DNA of 64,000 nucleotides, taken from the NCBI GenBank assembly GCA_008123405.1, contig VSSA01000003.1, positions 186,001 through 250,000 on the forward strand. Reading direction: 5' to 3'. Position 1 is the first letter of the stretch, and each line of letters opens with the position of its first letter. Below are positions 1 through 8,500 of this stretch, piece after piece. Made by a program: the position numbers and the translations under genes. The notes beneath the pieces were generated by a model that saw only the letters and a program-made list of their open reading frames with translations, was not told the origin of the DNA and ran no database searches. The stretch is from Nocardioides sp. BGMRC 2183. Lineage in GTDB: Bacteria > Actinomycetota > Actinomycetes > Propionibacteriales > Nocardioidaceae.

Positions 1-1
1 C

Positions 2-1576
2 GACGGCTACGAGGCCTACCGCGAGTGGGCGCTGGCACGGATGATCGAGAAGGGCATCATGCCCGAGGGCACCGAGTTGACCCCGATCAACCCAATGCCA
101 GACGACATGGCGAACCACGCCGACGACGTGCGTCCGTGGGACACCCTCAGCGACGGCGAGAAGAAGCTGTTCTCGCGGATGGCCGAGGTGTTCGCCGGGT
201 TCAGCGAGTACACCGACGCCCAGATCGGCCGGATGATCGACTATCTGGAGGAGACCGGCCAGCTGGACAACACCATCGTCATGTACTGCGCCGACAACGG
301 CGCCTCGGGTGAGGGCAGCCCGAACGGTTCGGTGAACGAGAACAAGTTCTTCAACAGCTACCCCGATGACCTCCAGGAGAACCTGGACAAGATCGGCCAG
401 CTGGGAGGACCCGACACCTACAACCACTATCCGACAGGGTGGGCCGTCGGGTTCAGCAGCCCGTTCCAGATGTTCAAGCGGTACAGCCAGTTCTCCGGCG
501 GCACCTGTGATCCGATGATCATCAGCTGGCCGAAGGGAATCAAGGCCCGCGGCGAGATCCGGCATCAGTACCACCACGTCGTCGACGTCGTGCCGACCAT
601 CCTGGAGCTCGCCGGGATGGAGATGCCCGAGGTCTACCGGGGCGTCGAGCAGGTCCCGCTGCCGGGCGTGTCGATGCGCTACTCCTTCGACGCCGAGCCG
701 GACGCTCCGACGCAGAAGAAGCGGCAGTACTACGTCCTGCTCGGCTCCCGCGGGATCTGGCAGGACGGTTGGAAGGCGGCGTCGATCCACGCGCCGTTGA
801 GCGGCAAGGGCAACTTCGACCAGGACGAGTGGGAGCTCTACCACGTCGACGAGGACCGTTCGGAGGCGAAGAACCTCGCCGATCAGTATCCGGAGAAGCT
901 CCAGGAGCTGATCGATGCTTGGTTCGAGGACGCCAAGGCGTACAACGGCCTGCCGCTGGACGACCGTACTCCGGTCGAGCTGACGACCACGCCTCGTCCC
1001 GTTTCGGAGCCGCCGCGTGACCGGTACGTCTACTACGCCGGCGCCACCGCCGTACCTGAGGGCGTCGCCGTCAGCGTCCGCGGCCGGTCGTACAAGATCA
1101 TCGCCGATGTCGACATCTCCGAGGACGCCGAGGGTGTGATCTTCGCCCACGGTTCGCGGTTCGGCGGGCACTCTTTGTTCATCAAGGACCACAAGCTGCA
1201 CTACGTGTACAACTTCCTGGGCATCCCGCCCGAGCAGACCTTCATCTCCGATGTCCTCACTGCGGGACCGCACACACTGGGGATGGAGTTCATCCGGGAG
1301 GGCGCCGGGGAGAACAAGGAGTCCATCGGCACCACCAGGCTCTACGTCGACGACCAGGTCGTCGCCGAGGCGCCGATGCGCGCCCAGATCGGCAAGTTCA
1401 CCTTGTGCGGCGACGGGCTGTGCGTCGGATTCGACAGCGCCGACTCGGTGAGCCGCAGCTACCGCTCGCCCTACGCATTCGCCGGCGGGAAGATCCTCAG
1501 CGTCGCCGTCGACGTCAGCGGCGAGACCTATCTCGACCTCGAGCTCGAGGCCGCGGCAGCCTTCTCCCGCGAGTAG
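2..1576 (+). CDS. Arylsulfatase, C-terminal part (5' end outside window)
   Basis: The reading frame is open from the first bases of the window, so the true start lies upstream; an internal ATG at 41 is not a convincing start. The product matches the central and C-terminal part of a type I sulfatase of the large AtsA-like group: a metal-site motif ADNGASGEGS near the left end, then TGWAVGFSSPF, ISWPKGI and HHVVDVVPTILELAG, then a C-terminal beta-rich region (EWELYHVDEDRSEAKNLAD). The formylglycine C/S-x-P-x-R site would be in the missing part and cannot be checked. Family members hydrolyse sulfate esters, usually with Ca2+. It faces the uronate operon, so removal of sulfate from a sulfated sugar or uronate polymer is a reasonable inference, but small aryl sulfates remain possible. 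Confidence 0.88.
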   Translation, partial: DGYEAYREWALARMIEKGIMPEGTELTPINPMPDDMANHADDVRPWDTLSDGEKKLFSRMAEVFAGFSEYTDAQIGRMIDYLEETGQLDNTIVMYCADNGASGEGSPNGSVNENKFFNSYPDDLQENLDKIGQLGGPDTYNHYPTGWAVGFSSPFQMFKRYSQFSGGTCDPMIISWPKGIKARGEIRHQYHHVVDVVPTILELAGMEMPEVYRGVEQVPLPGVSMRYSFDAEPDAPTQKKRQYYVLLGSRGIWQDGWKAASIHAPLSGKGNFDQDEWELYHVDEDRSEAKNLADQYPEKLQELIDAWFEDAKAYNGLPLDDRTPVELTTTPRPVSEPPRDRYVYYAGATAVPEGVAVSVRGRSYKIIADVDISEDAEGVIFAHGSRFGGHSLFIKDHKLHYVYNFLGIPPEQTFISDVLTAGPHTLGMEFIREGAGENKESIGTTRLYVDDQVVAEAPMRAQIGKFTLCGDGLCVGFDSADSVSRSYRSPYAFAGGKILSVAVDVSGETYLDLELEAAAAFSRE

Positions 1577-1588
1577 GGGCTCCGCCAG

Positions 1589-1624
1589 GCCGCGCCCGGC
1601 GCTTTCCTCAGCGCTGGGCGCGGC
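1589..1624. terminator. Strong hairpin between convergent genes
   Basis: A 15-bp stem (1589-1603 with 1610-1624, one G-U type mismatch) closes a 6-nt loop between the arylsulfatase stop at 1576 and the KDG-kinase stop, which itself lies in the loop (1608-1610). There is no T-run on either side, as is common for GC-rich actinobacterial terminators. It could serve both strands. Confidence 0.6.
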
Positions 1625-2723
1625 GGCTGGTGCCGGCCGCGAGCGCCTGCACCTCGGCGAGCGTCGCCATCGAGTTGTCCCCGGGCGTCGACATCGCCAG
1701 CGCGCCGTGGGCGGCGCCGAGCTCGACGGCGCTCGCCAGGCTCTCCCCGGTGGCCAGCCCGTAGGCCAGTCCCGCGGCGAATCCGTCCCCGCCGCCGACC
1801 CGGTCCAGGACCGCCAGGTGATCACGGGCCGTGGACAGGTGGACACCGGCATCGGCGGACCAGGCGATCGCCTGCCAGTCGTTGTCGCTGGCCGAGTGGA
1901 CGGTGCGGATCGTGGTCGCCAGCACCCGCAACGCGGGCATCCGCGCGGCGAGTGCTGCCGCCTGGACGGCGAACGCCGCAGGGTCGACGGTGCGCAGATC
2001 CTCAGTGCCCCCCGCCGCGCGCGGGGGCGACGCCGCAGCGTCGGGATCCGGGGTGAAGTCGCCGGGGTTGCCGACCACGACGTCGGCATGGGCCGCCAGC
2101 GCCGTGTTCACCGCGCGCGCCCCGTCCGGGCCGCCGCGATCGGCCCAGAGGCTGGGCCGGTAATTCGTGTCGTAGGAGATGACGGTGCCGTGCCGTCGTG
2201 CCGCGGTGAGCGCCTCGTCGGCCACCGCTGCCGAGCTCTCCGAGAGCCCGGCGAAGACCCCACCGGTGTGCAGCCAGCGGACACCGCGGCGACCGAACAG
2301 GTCGTCCCAGTCCACGTCGCCGGGCGCGAGCGCGCTCACCGGCGTGCCGGCGCGGTCGGAGACCCCGAGCGCCGGACGCACACCGTGGCCGCGCTCGGTG
2401 AAGTTGATCCCGTTGCGGGCCCGTCGGCCGATGCCGTCGAAGTCGACCCAGCGGATCAACGAGGTGTCCACCCCACCGGCGCGCACCAGGTTCTCGATCA
2501 AGCGGCCGATCTCGTTGTCGACCAGGGCGGTGAGCACGCCCGCGCGCAGCCCGAAGACCGCGCTGAGCGCACGGGCGACGTTGTACTCCCCGCCGCCCTC
2601 CCACACCTCGAAGCGGCGGGCGGTGCGGATCCGCCCCTCGCCCGGATCCAGCCGCAGCATCACCTCGCCGAGGGCGAGGACGTCGTACTCGCAGTCGGCA
2701 ACAGGGCGCAGGTCCAGCACCAC
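1608..2723 (-). CDS. kdgK: 2-keto-3-deoxygluconate (KDG) kinase, PfkB family
   Basis: Phosphorylates KDG to KDPG in the cytoplasm. The PfkB fold is visible: an N-terminal ALGEVMLRLDPG strand, the glycine-rich EGGGEYNVARALS substrate region, and the C-terminal GGGDGFAAGLAYG anion-hole motif with the catalytic Asp. The frame is open further upstream, but conserved sequence begins around VVVLDLRP; GTG at 2723 is chosen because it follows the aldolase stop (2728) by a few bases. About 371 residues, slightly longer than usual because of a proline/glycine-rich insertion near the middle (DPDAAASPPRAAGG). It is the last gene of the uronate operon, directly after KDPG aldolase. Specificity for KDG over other sugars rests on this context; I cannot prove it from motifs. 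Confidence 0.82.
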   Translation of the reverse strand: MVLDLRPVADCEYDVLALGEVMLRLDPGEGRIRTARRFEVWEGGGEYNVARALSAVFGLRAGVLTALVDNEIGRLIENLVRAGGVDTSLIRWVDFDGIGRRARNGINFTERGHGVRPALGVSDRAGTPVSALAPGDVDWDDLFGRRGVRWLHTGGVFAGLSESSAAVADEALTAARRHGTVISYDTNYRPSLWADRGGPDGARAVNTALAAHADVVVGNPGDFTPDPDAAASPPRAAGGTEDLRTVDPAAFAVQAAALAARMPALRVLATTIRTVHSASDNDWQAIAWSADAGVHLSTARDHLAVLDRVGGGDGFAAGLAYGLATGESLASAVELGAAHGALAMSTPGDNSMATLAEVQALAAGTSRRAQR

Positions 2724-2727
2724 GACC

Positions 2728-3372
2728 TCAGCCCGCTGCCGCCATCGCCGCACGCGGTACGGCGGCCACGGCCGCCACACAGCGCTCGGTGACGATGTCC
2801 CACCGCCGGTGCTCCAGCAGCTCCGGCGCCACCATCCAGCTGCCGCCCACCGCGGCGACCGCCGGGTGCGCCAGGTAGTCCGGGCAGGTGCGGGCGGTGA
2901 TGCCCCCGGTCGGGACGAACCGCATCCCGACGAACGCGGCGGCCAGGGCCTGCACCGCCGGCAGGCCGCCGGACATCTCGGCAGGGAAGAACTTCACCGT
3001 GTCCAGTCCCAGGTCGCGGGCCTGGATCAGGTCCGTGGCCGAGCTGATCCCCGGCAGCACCGGGAGACCGAGCTCCAGGCAGCGTCGTACCACACCGAGA
3101 CTGAGCCCCGGCGAGACGACGAAGCGGGCCCCGCATCGGTGGGCGAGGTCGACCTGGTCGGCGTCGAGCACAGTGCCGGCCCCGACCAGCAGGTCGGACC
3201 GGTCCGCCATCGCACGCAGCACGTCCGCGGCACCCGGGGAGCGCAGGGTCACCTCGGCGACCGGCAGGCCCCCCTCCACCAGGGCCGCGCCGAGGTCGTC
3301 GGCACGGTCGGCGTCGTCGAGGACGACGACCGGGACGATCCGGTGCGGCCCCAGTGCAGGAGGAAGTGTCAT
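2728..3372 (-). CDS. eda: KDPG aldolase
   Basis: Class I aldolase that cleaves 2-keto-3-deoxy-6-phosphogluconate to pyruvate and glyceraldehyde-3-phosphate. At 214 residues it is of normal length. Family motifs are VAEVTLRSP (Glu40 region), LVGAGTVLD, FVVSPGL, and VKFFPAE with the Schiff-base Lys127, then FVPTGGI. The start ATG at 3372 overlaps the aldehyde-dehydrogenase stop in an ATGA, implying translational coupling. It sits between the aldehyde dehydrogenase and KDG kinase genes, which together with kduI and kduD completes the route from unsaturated uronate products to central metabolism. Confidence 0.9.
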   Translation of the reverse strand: MTLPPALGPHRIVPVVVLDDADRADDLGAALVEGGLPVAEVTLRSPGAADVLRAMADRSDLLVGAGTVLDADQVDLAHRCGARFVVSPGLSLGVVRRCLELGLPVLPGISSATDLIQARDLGLDTVKFFPAEMSGGLPAVQALAAAFVGMRFVPTGGITARTCPDYLAHPAVAAVGGSWMVAPELLEHRRWDIVTERCVAAVAAVPRAAMAAAG

Positions 3373-4862
3373 CGGAGCTCAGCGATGACGGTCTTGAGCT
3401 CGGTGTAGTCGTCCAGGCCGAACGACCCCAGCTCGCGGCCCCAACCGGACTGCTTGTAACCGCCACGCGGCAGCACCACGTCGTCGGCGTGCCAGGTGTT
3501 GAGCCAGACCGTGCCAGCGCGCAGCTTGGAGCCGACCCGGTGGGCGGTGCCGAGGTCCTTCGACCAGACGCCCGCGGCCAGACCGTAGACGGTGTTGTTG
3601 GCGGCGGCGACCACCTCGTCCTCGGTGTCGAACGGGATCGCGGTGATCACCGGGCCGAAGATCTCGTCGGTCTGCACCGCCATCTGCTCGGTGACGTCGG
3701 TGATCAGCGTCGGCGAGAAGAAGTAGCCCTTGTCGGCGGCCGGGTCGGGGCTGCCGGCGACGATGCTGGCGCCGTCGGAGACCGCGCCACGGACGTAGCC
3801 CATGACCTTCTCGTGCTGCTCGGCCGAGACCAGCGGACCCATCGTGGTGGCCGGGTCGAACGCGTCGCCCACCTTGATCGCCTTCGCGGCCGCGGCCACG
3901 CCGTCGATCACCTGGTCGAAGACGTCGCGCTGGACGTAGAGGCGCGAGCCGTTGACGCAGCACTGGCCCTCGTTGAAGTAGCCGGCGAGCGCGGCACCCG
4001 CGATCGCGGCGTCGAGGTCGGCGTCGTTGAAGATGATGTTGGGGGCCTTGCCGCCGAGCTCCAGCGACACCTTCTTGAGGTTCCTCGACGCGCCCGCCGC
4101 GATCTTCTTGCCGACGTCGGTGGAGCCGGTGAAGGCGACCTTGTCGACGCCGGCGTGGTCGACCAGCGCCGCACCCGCGTCGCCGAAGCCCGGCAGCACG
4201 TTGACCACACCGGCCGGGACGCCGGCCTCGAGCAGCAGCTGGCCGAGGTACAGCGCGGTCAGCGGGGTCTGCTCGGCGGGCTTGAGCACCACCGTGTTGC
4301 CCGCGGTGATCGACGGGATGACCTTGAAGGCGGCCATGGTGAGCGGGAAGTTCCACGGCACGATGCCGGCGACGACACCGATCGCCTCGCGACGGGTGTA
4401 GGCGTGGAACTCGCGGCCGGGAACGGACATCGGGATGGAGGTGCCCTCCATCTTGGTGGCCCAGCCGGCGAAGTACCGGAAGAGCTCGGCGGCGACGCCG
4501 ACGTCACCGCGGGCCGAGGCCAGGCTCTTGCCGTTGTCCAGCGACTCGAGCTGCGCGAACTCCTCGGTGCGCTCGTCGATCATGTCGCCGATGCGCCACA
4601 GCAGGTGCGAGCGGTCGCGCGGCGTCATCCGCTGCCACGGGGAGCCGGCCTCGAACGCGTTGCGGGCGGCCACGACGGCGCGGTCGGCGTCCACCGCGGA
4701 CGCCTGCGCCACCTTGACCAGGACCTCCTCGGTCGCCGGGTTCACCGTGTCGAAGGTCTGGCCGTCCTTGGCGTCGACCCACTCGCCGTCGATGAGCAGC
4801 TGCTTGGGCGAGGACAGGAACGAGGTGACGGCGGGGAGCAGGTTGGGGTTGTCGTTCGGCAT
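3369..4862 (-). CDS. NAD(P)+-dependent aldehyde dehydrogenase
   Basis: Oxidises an aldehyde to its acid. The 497-residue product has the classical ALDH signatures: PWNFPL (Asn171), FTGSTDVGKKI cofactor loop, ELGGKAPNI with Glu268, and NEGQCC with the catalytic Cys at 302, matching canonical ALDH numbering. The frame continues far upstream, but ATG at 4862 is preceded by a good GGAAGG ribosome site and begins sequence typical of the family (QLLIDGEWVDAKDGQTF). It lies between the ABC permease gene (80-bp gap) and eda (4-bp overlap). Within a uronate operon it may oxidise a semialdehyde or 2-ketoglutarate semialdehyde-like product, but the substrate cannot be read from sequence. Confidence 0.88.
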   Translation of the reverse strand: MPNDNPNLLPAVTSFLSSPKQLLIDGEWVDAKDGQTFDTVNPATEEVLVKVAQASAVDADRAVVAARNAFEAGSPWQRMTPRDRSHLLWRIGDMIDERTEEFAQLESLDNGKSLASARGDVGVAAELFRYFAGWATKMEGTSIPMSVPGREFHAYTRREAIGVVAGIVPWNFPLTMAAFKVIPSITAGNTVVLKPAEQTPLTALYLGQLLLEAGVPAGVVNVLPGFGDAGAALVDHAGVDKVAFTGSTDVGKKIAAGASRNLKKVSLELGGKAPNIIFNDADLDAAIAGAALAGYFNEGQCCVNGSRLYVQRDVFDQVIDGVAAAAKAIKVGDAFDPATTMGPLVSAEQHEKVMGYVRGAVSDGASIVAGSPDPAADKGYFFSPTLITDVTEQMAVQTDEIFGPVITAIPFDTEDEVVAAANNTVYGLAAGVWSKDLGTAHRVGSKLRAGTVWLNTWHADDVVLPRGGYKQSGWGRELGSFGLDDYTELKTVIAELR

Positions 4863-4942
4863 GGTGACCTTCCTGTGGGGTTTCCCTCGGTGGAGGGACG
4901 TACGGGGCTTGTCGGTTCGGGTTGAGGACGCGGGCCGCGTGG

Positions 4943-5938
4943 CTACTTGATGATCAGCACCTTCGAACGGTCGAGGGTGAGGGCGACGGCGGCGACGATG
5001 ATCGCGCCGTAGAGGATCTGCTCCCAGGCCGAGGGCACTCCGACGATCGGAAGCCCGACCCGGAGGAGGGTCACCACGAGCGCGCCGGCGACGCTGCGCC
5101 AGACACTGCCGTGGCCACCGGTGATCGCCGTGCCACCGACCACGATCGCGGCGACCGCGGGCAGCAGCAGGTTGTCGGCCATCGACGGGTTGCCGCTGAA
5201 GTTGCGCGAGACCAGCATCACCGCGGCCAGGCCGGCGCAGGCGCCGGAGACGCAGAAGGCGCCGATCTTGACGTAGTCGACCGGTGAACCGGCCAGACGT
5301 GCCGCCGATTCGGAGTAGCCGGTGGCGGTGATCCAGCTCTGGATCGGGGTGAACCGCATGATCACCCAGATCCCGGTGACCACGAGCAGCGCCACCACGA
5401 CCGACATCGGCACGATGCCGCCCAGGTAGAGGGTGAGCCAGTTGAGCGTGGAGTTGTCGGTGACCGGCACCGTGCCGGCGTCGGAGACCACCAGTGCGAT
5501 CGCGGAGAAGACGCTCATCCCACCGAGGGTGACGATGAACGACGGGATCCGCAGCACCACGTGGAGCACGCCCTGGACGGCGCCGAACGCAGCCGCCGCG
5601 GCGATCACGGCCGGTGTGGAGAGGGCTCCCAGGCTGGGCAGCCACAGCGCGAGAAACACCGTGGAGAGCGAGGCCATCGCGGCGATCGAGAGGTCGATGC
5701 CGCCGCAGAGCACCACCAGTGTGGCGCCGACGGCCATCACGATCAGCGGTGCCGCGGTCATCGACGCGGCGGTGAGGCTGCGCTGGGTGAAGAAGCCGGG
5801 GTCGGCAATGGTCAGCGCGGCCAGCAGCACCACGAGGGCGATGACCGGCATGAACGAGGTGACCCGGGCCGACAGGCTCGGTCCGCCCTTGACCACGGTC
5901 GGCTCTGCGGCCGGGCGGGCGACGACGGGGGAGGTCAT
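4943..5938 (-). CDS. Sugar ABC transporter permease (second permease)
   Basis: Inner-membrane subunit of a carbohydrate ABC importer of the RbsC/AraH/YtfT type. The 331-residue product has about eight to ten hydrophobic segments and the family stretch LVVLCGGIDLSIAAMASLS followed by IPSFIVTLGGM, which contact the ATPase and line the pore. Start ATG at 5938 overlaps the ATPase stop by ATGA. A second permease of the same family is encoded upstream at 7491-8498, so the importer is a heterodimeric-permease type with one fused ATPase. Ligand is inferred from the operon to be a uronate or its oligomer or derivative. Confidence 0.88.
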   Translation of the reverse strand: MTSPVVARPAAEPTVVKGGPSLSARVTSFMPVIALVVLLAALTIADPGFFTQRSLTAASMTAAPLIVMAVGATLVVLCGGIDLSIAAMASLSTVFLALWLPSLGALSTPAVIAAAAAFGAVQGVLHVVLRIPSFIVTLGGMSVFSAIALVVSDAGTVPVTDNSTLNWLTLYLGGIVPMSVVVALLVVTGIWVIMRFTPIQSWITATGYSESAARLAGSPVDYVKIGAFCVSGACAGLAAVMLVSRNFSGNPSMADNLLLPAVAAIVVGGTAITGGHGSVWRSVAGALVVTLLRVGLPIVGVPSAWEQILYGAIIVAAVALTLDRSKVLIIK

Positions 5939-7494
5939 ACCATCTCCTTGACCAGGTCGAGCGGGGTCGGCTTCGCGCCCGTGCGGCACGGCATCTCGCT
6001 GGCGACCTTGCCGTCGCTCATCACGATGATCCGGTCGGCCATGCCGATCGCCTCCTCGAGGCTGTCGGCCAGCAGCACGGTGGCCACGCCGTTGTTGGCG
6101 AGCTCGCGCATCAACCGGTAGACCTCCGAGCGGGCCCCGATGTCCAGGCCCCGGGTCGGGTGGTCGAGCAGCAACAGGCGGATGTCGTTGCCGACCAGCC
6201 AGCGGGCCAGCACGACCTTCTGCTGGTTGCCCCCGGAGAGTCGCTGGATCGCGGTGGTCCGGTTCGGCGTACGGATGGAGAGCCGCTCGATCCAGCGGTC
6301 CACCAGGGTGGCCTGCTTGGTCGGGACGACCAACGGTCCGTTGCAGCGCGACTTCTGCTTGGCGAGGGTCATGTTGTCGGCGACCGACATCGGCCCGACC
6401 ATGCCCTCGATCTTGCGCTCGGCGGGCACGTAGCCGACACCTGCTGCGCAGGCGGCGCGGGTGCCGGACAGGTCCAGCTTCTTGCCGTCGAGGGTGACCT
6501 CGCCGGCAGTGGTCGGCTCGGCGCCGAAGAGCGCCCGGCACACGTCCTCGCGGCCAGACCCGTGTACGCCGACGACGGCGACGATCTCACCGGCGTGGAC
6601 GTCGAGGTTGACGTCGCGGAAGGTCTTCGCGGACAGACCGCGCACGGTCAGCCGTGGACGCTCCTCCTCCGACGGCTGGGCCAGACCCTCGTGGTAGTGG
6701 TCGTCGGAGCCGGTGGAGCCGATCATCATCTTGTGCAGGTCCGCAGGCTGGGCGCCTTCCGTCTGCACCTCGCCGACCGACTGGCCGCTGCGCAGCACGG
6801 CGACCCGGTCGCACACGTCGAGCACCTCGTCGAGCCGGTGCGAGACGAAGACGACCGAGGCGAACTCGCGCAGCCGTCGTACCTGGGTGAAGAGGGTCTC
6901 GATCTCCTTCGACTCCAGCACCGACGTCGGCTCGTCGAGAATGATCACCGGCGGGTGCTGACTGCGCTGCTCGATCCGCAGCACCTTCGCGATCTCGACC
7001 ATCTGGCGGTCGGCGAAGCTGAGCGTGTCGGTGCGGGCCAGCGGGTCGATGTGGGAGCCGATCTTGTCGAACTGCTCCTGCGCCAGCCGGCGCATCTCGG
7101 ACCAGCGGTAGAGACCGGCCTTGACGCCAGCCCCCTCGGAGCCCAGCACGATGTTCTCCGCAGCGGTGAGGTTCGGCACCAGGGACTGCTCCTGGAAGAC
7201 CATCCCGATGCCCTGCACGGCCGCATCGTCGACGCTGCGCAGCTTGACCTTCTCACCGCGGACGTAGATCTCGCCGGCGTCCGGCTTGACCAGGCCGACC
7301 AGCGCCTTGAGCAGGGTGGACTTGCCGGCACCGTTCTCACCGGCCAGGCCGAGCACCTCGTTCTGGTGGACCACGAGGTCCACACCGTCGAGGGCCTTGA
7401 CGCCCGGGTAGTGCTTGACCAGGCCCTTGACCTCGAGCGCGGGCACCCGTGCGGGCACGGACGCCGCAGCCTGGCTCTCGACCTCGATACTCAC
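5935..7494 (-). CDS. Sugar ABC transporter ATPase, two fused nucleotide-binding domains
   Basis: Energises the importer. The 519-residue product has two ABC domains. NBD1 has Walker A GENGAGKS, signature-type LSFADRQMVEIAKVL and Walker B VIILDEPTSVLE. NBD2 has a degenerate Walker A (GVHGSGRED), as usual in the RbsA/MglA/AraG family, a good LSGGNQQKVVLARWL signature, and Walker B LLLLDHPTRGLDIGA in which the normal catalytic Glu is His. Start is GTG at 7494, overlapping the upstream permease stop in a GTGA. Codon 2 onward (SIEVESQAAASVPARV) is a short polar lead before the first ABC domain at about residue 20. Confidence 0.92.
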   Translation of the reverse strand: MSIEVESQAAASVPARVPALEVKGLVKHYPGVKALDGVDLVVHQNEVLGLAGENGAGKSTLLKALVGLVKPDAGEIYVRGEKVKLRSVDDAAVQGIGMVFQEQSLVPNLTAAENIVLGSEGAGVKAGLYRWSEMRRLAQEQFDKIGSHIDPLARTDTLSFADRQMVEIAKVLRIEQRSQHPPVIILDEPTSVLESKEIETLFTQVRRLREFASVVFVSHRLDEVLDVCDRVAVLRSGQSVGEVQTEGAQPADLHKMMIGSTGSDDHYHEGLAQPSEEERPRLTVRGLSAKTFRDVNLDVHAGEIVAVVGVHGSGREDVCRALFGAEPTTAGEVTLDGKKLDLSGTRAACAAGVGYVPAERKIEGMVGPMSVADNMTLAKQKSRCNGPLVVPTKQATLVDRWIERLSIRTPNRTTAIQRLSGGNQQKVVLARWLVGNDIRLLLLDHPTRGLDIGARSEVYRLMRELANNGVATVLLADSLEEAIGMADRIIVMSDGKVASEMPCRTGAKPTPLDLVKEMV

Positions 7495-8498
7495 TTCACC
7501 ACCTGATTCCTGCGACGCTGGGGGATGACCGCGGCGGCGACCGCGGCGACGACGATGAAGCCCTGCACACCGCCCTGCCAGTAGGGACTGACGCCGATCT
7601 GCACCAGGCCGTTGGTCAGCACCACGATGAGCAGTACGCCGACCGCGGAGTGGAGCACACCGCCGCGCCCGCCGATGAGCAGCGTGCCGCCGACGACGGC
7701 CGCGGTGATCGCGGAGAAGTCGTAGCCGTCACCGGCCTGCACCAGGCCGGCGCCGAGCTGACTGGTGACCATCACGCCGCCGAGGCCGTAGAAGGCGCCG
7801 GCGAGGGTGAAGACCGCGACCTTGTAGGGCGCGACCTTCACGCCCGAGAGCGAGAGCACCTCCTCGGCGCCGCCGATCGCGAAGGCGTAGCGGCCCAGGC
7901 GGGTGTAGCGCTGGATCAGCCACCCGAGCAGGATGCAGCCGATGGCGATCCAGGTCAGGTAGGAGAGACCGATCAGCCGTTCGGTGGCCCAGGAGCCGAG
8001 CATCTCGTCGGAGATGTTGGGCTGGACACCGGAGAACATCAAGGTCGCGATGCCCAGTCCGATCGCGGAGACGCCGAGTGTCGTCATGAAGGACGGCACC
8101 TTGAGCAGGACCAGGGCCGATCCGCTGAGCGCGCCGAGGGCGGCGCCGAGCGCCACCGCCAGCGCGACCCCGAGCAGGCCGAAGTCGTTGTCGTTGCGAT
8201 TGTTCTGGACGAGCAGGGCGACCGCGAGCGCGGAGGCACCCATCACGCCGGGTGAGGAGAGATCGATGGACCCCATCATCAGCACGAACGTGATGCCACA
8301 GGTGACCACGCCGAGGACTGCTGCGGCGTCCAGGATGTTCTGAATGTTCTCGATGCTGCGGAACTGGGAGCTCAGCGCGGCGAAGACCAGGAAGACGACG
8401 ACCAGTGCGATGGGCGGACCGGCATCCCGGAGGGACACCCCCCGCCGAGGCTGGGGGCGCGCCGCGGCGACGTCAACGTCCTCGGCGGGGGATGTCAT
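7491..8498 (-). CDS. Sugar ABC transporter permease (first permease)
   Basis: RbsC-type membrane subunit, about 335 residues from ATG at 8498. The frame is open to 8543 but that would overlap the binding-protein gene (stop at 8501), so the ATG two bases past that stop is preferred. Motifs include FVLMMGSIDLSSPGVMGAS and VPSFMTTLGVSAIG, the counterparts of those in the partner permease at 4943-5938. It probably pairs with that protein and the double ATPase. The 3' end overlaps the ATPase start by four bases. Confidence 0.88.
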   Translation of the reverse strand: MTSPAEDVDVAAARPQPRRGVSLRDAGPPIALVVVFLVFAALSSQFRSIENIQNILDAAAVLGVVTCGITFVLMMGSIDLSSPGVMGASALAVALLVQNNRNDNDFGLLGVALAVALGAALGALSGSALVLLKVPSFMTTLGVSAIGLGIATLMFSGVQPNISDEMLGSWATERLIGLSYLTWIAIGCILLGWLIQRYTRLGRYAFAIGGAEEVLSLSGVKVAPYKVAVFTLAGAFYGLGGVMVTSQLGAGLVQAGDGYDFSAITAAVVGGTLLIGGRGGVLHSAVGVLLIVVLTNGLVQIGVSPYWQGGVQGFIVVAAVAAAVIPQRRRNQVVK

Positions 8499-8500
8499 GG

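Noticed and set aside
3369-5645. A 758-codon open frame covering the aldehyde dehydrogenase and part of the permease region
   Set aside because: Only the part after 4862 matches ALDH; the upstream part is an out-of-frame reading of the permease gene.
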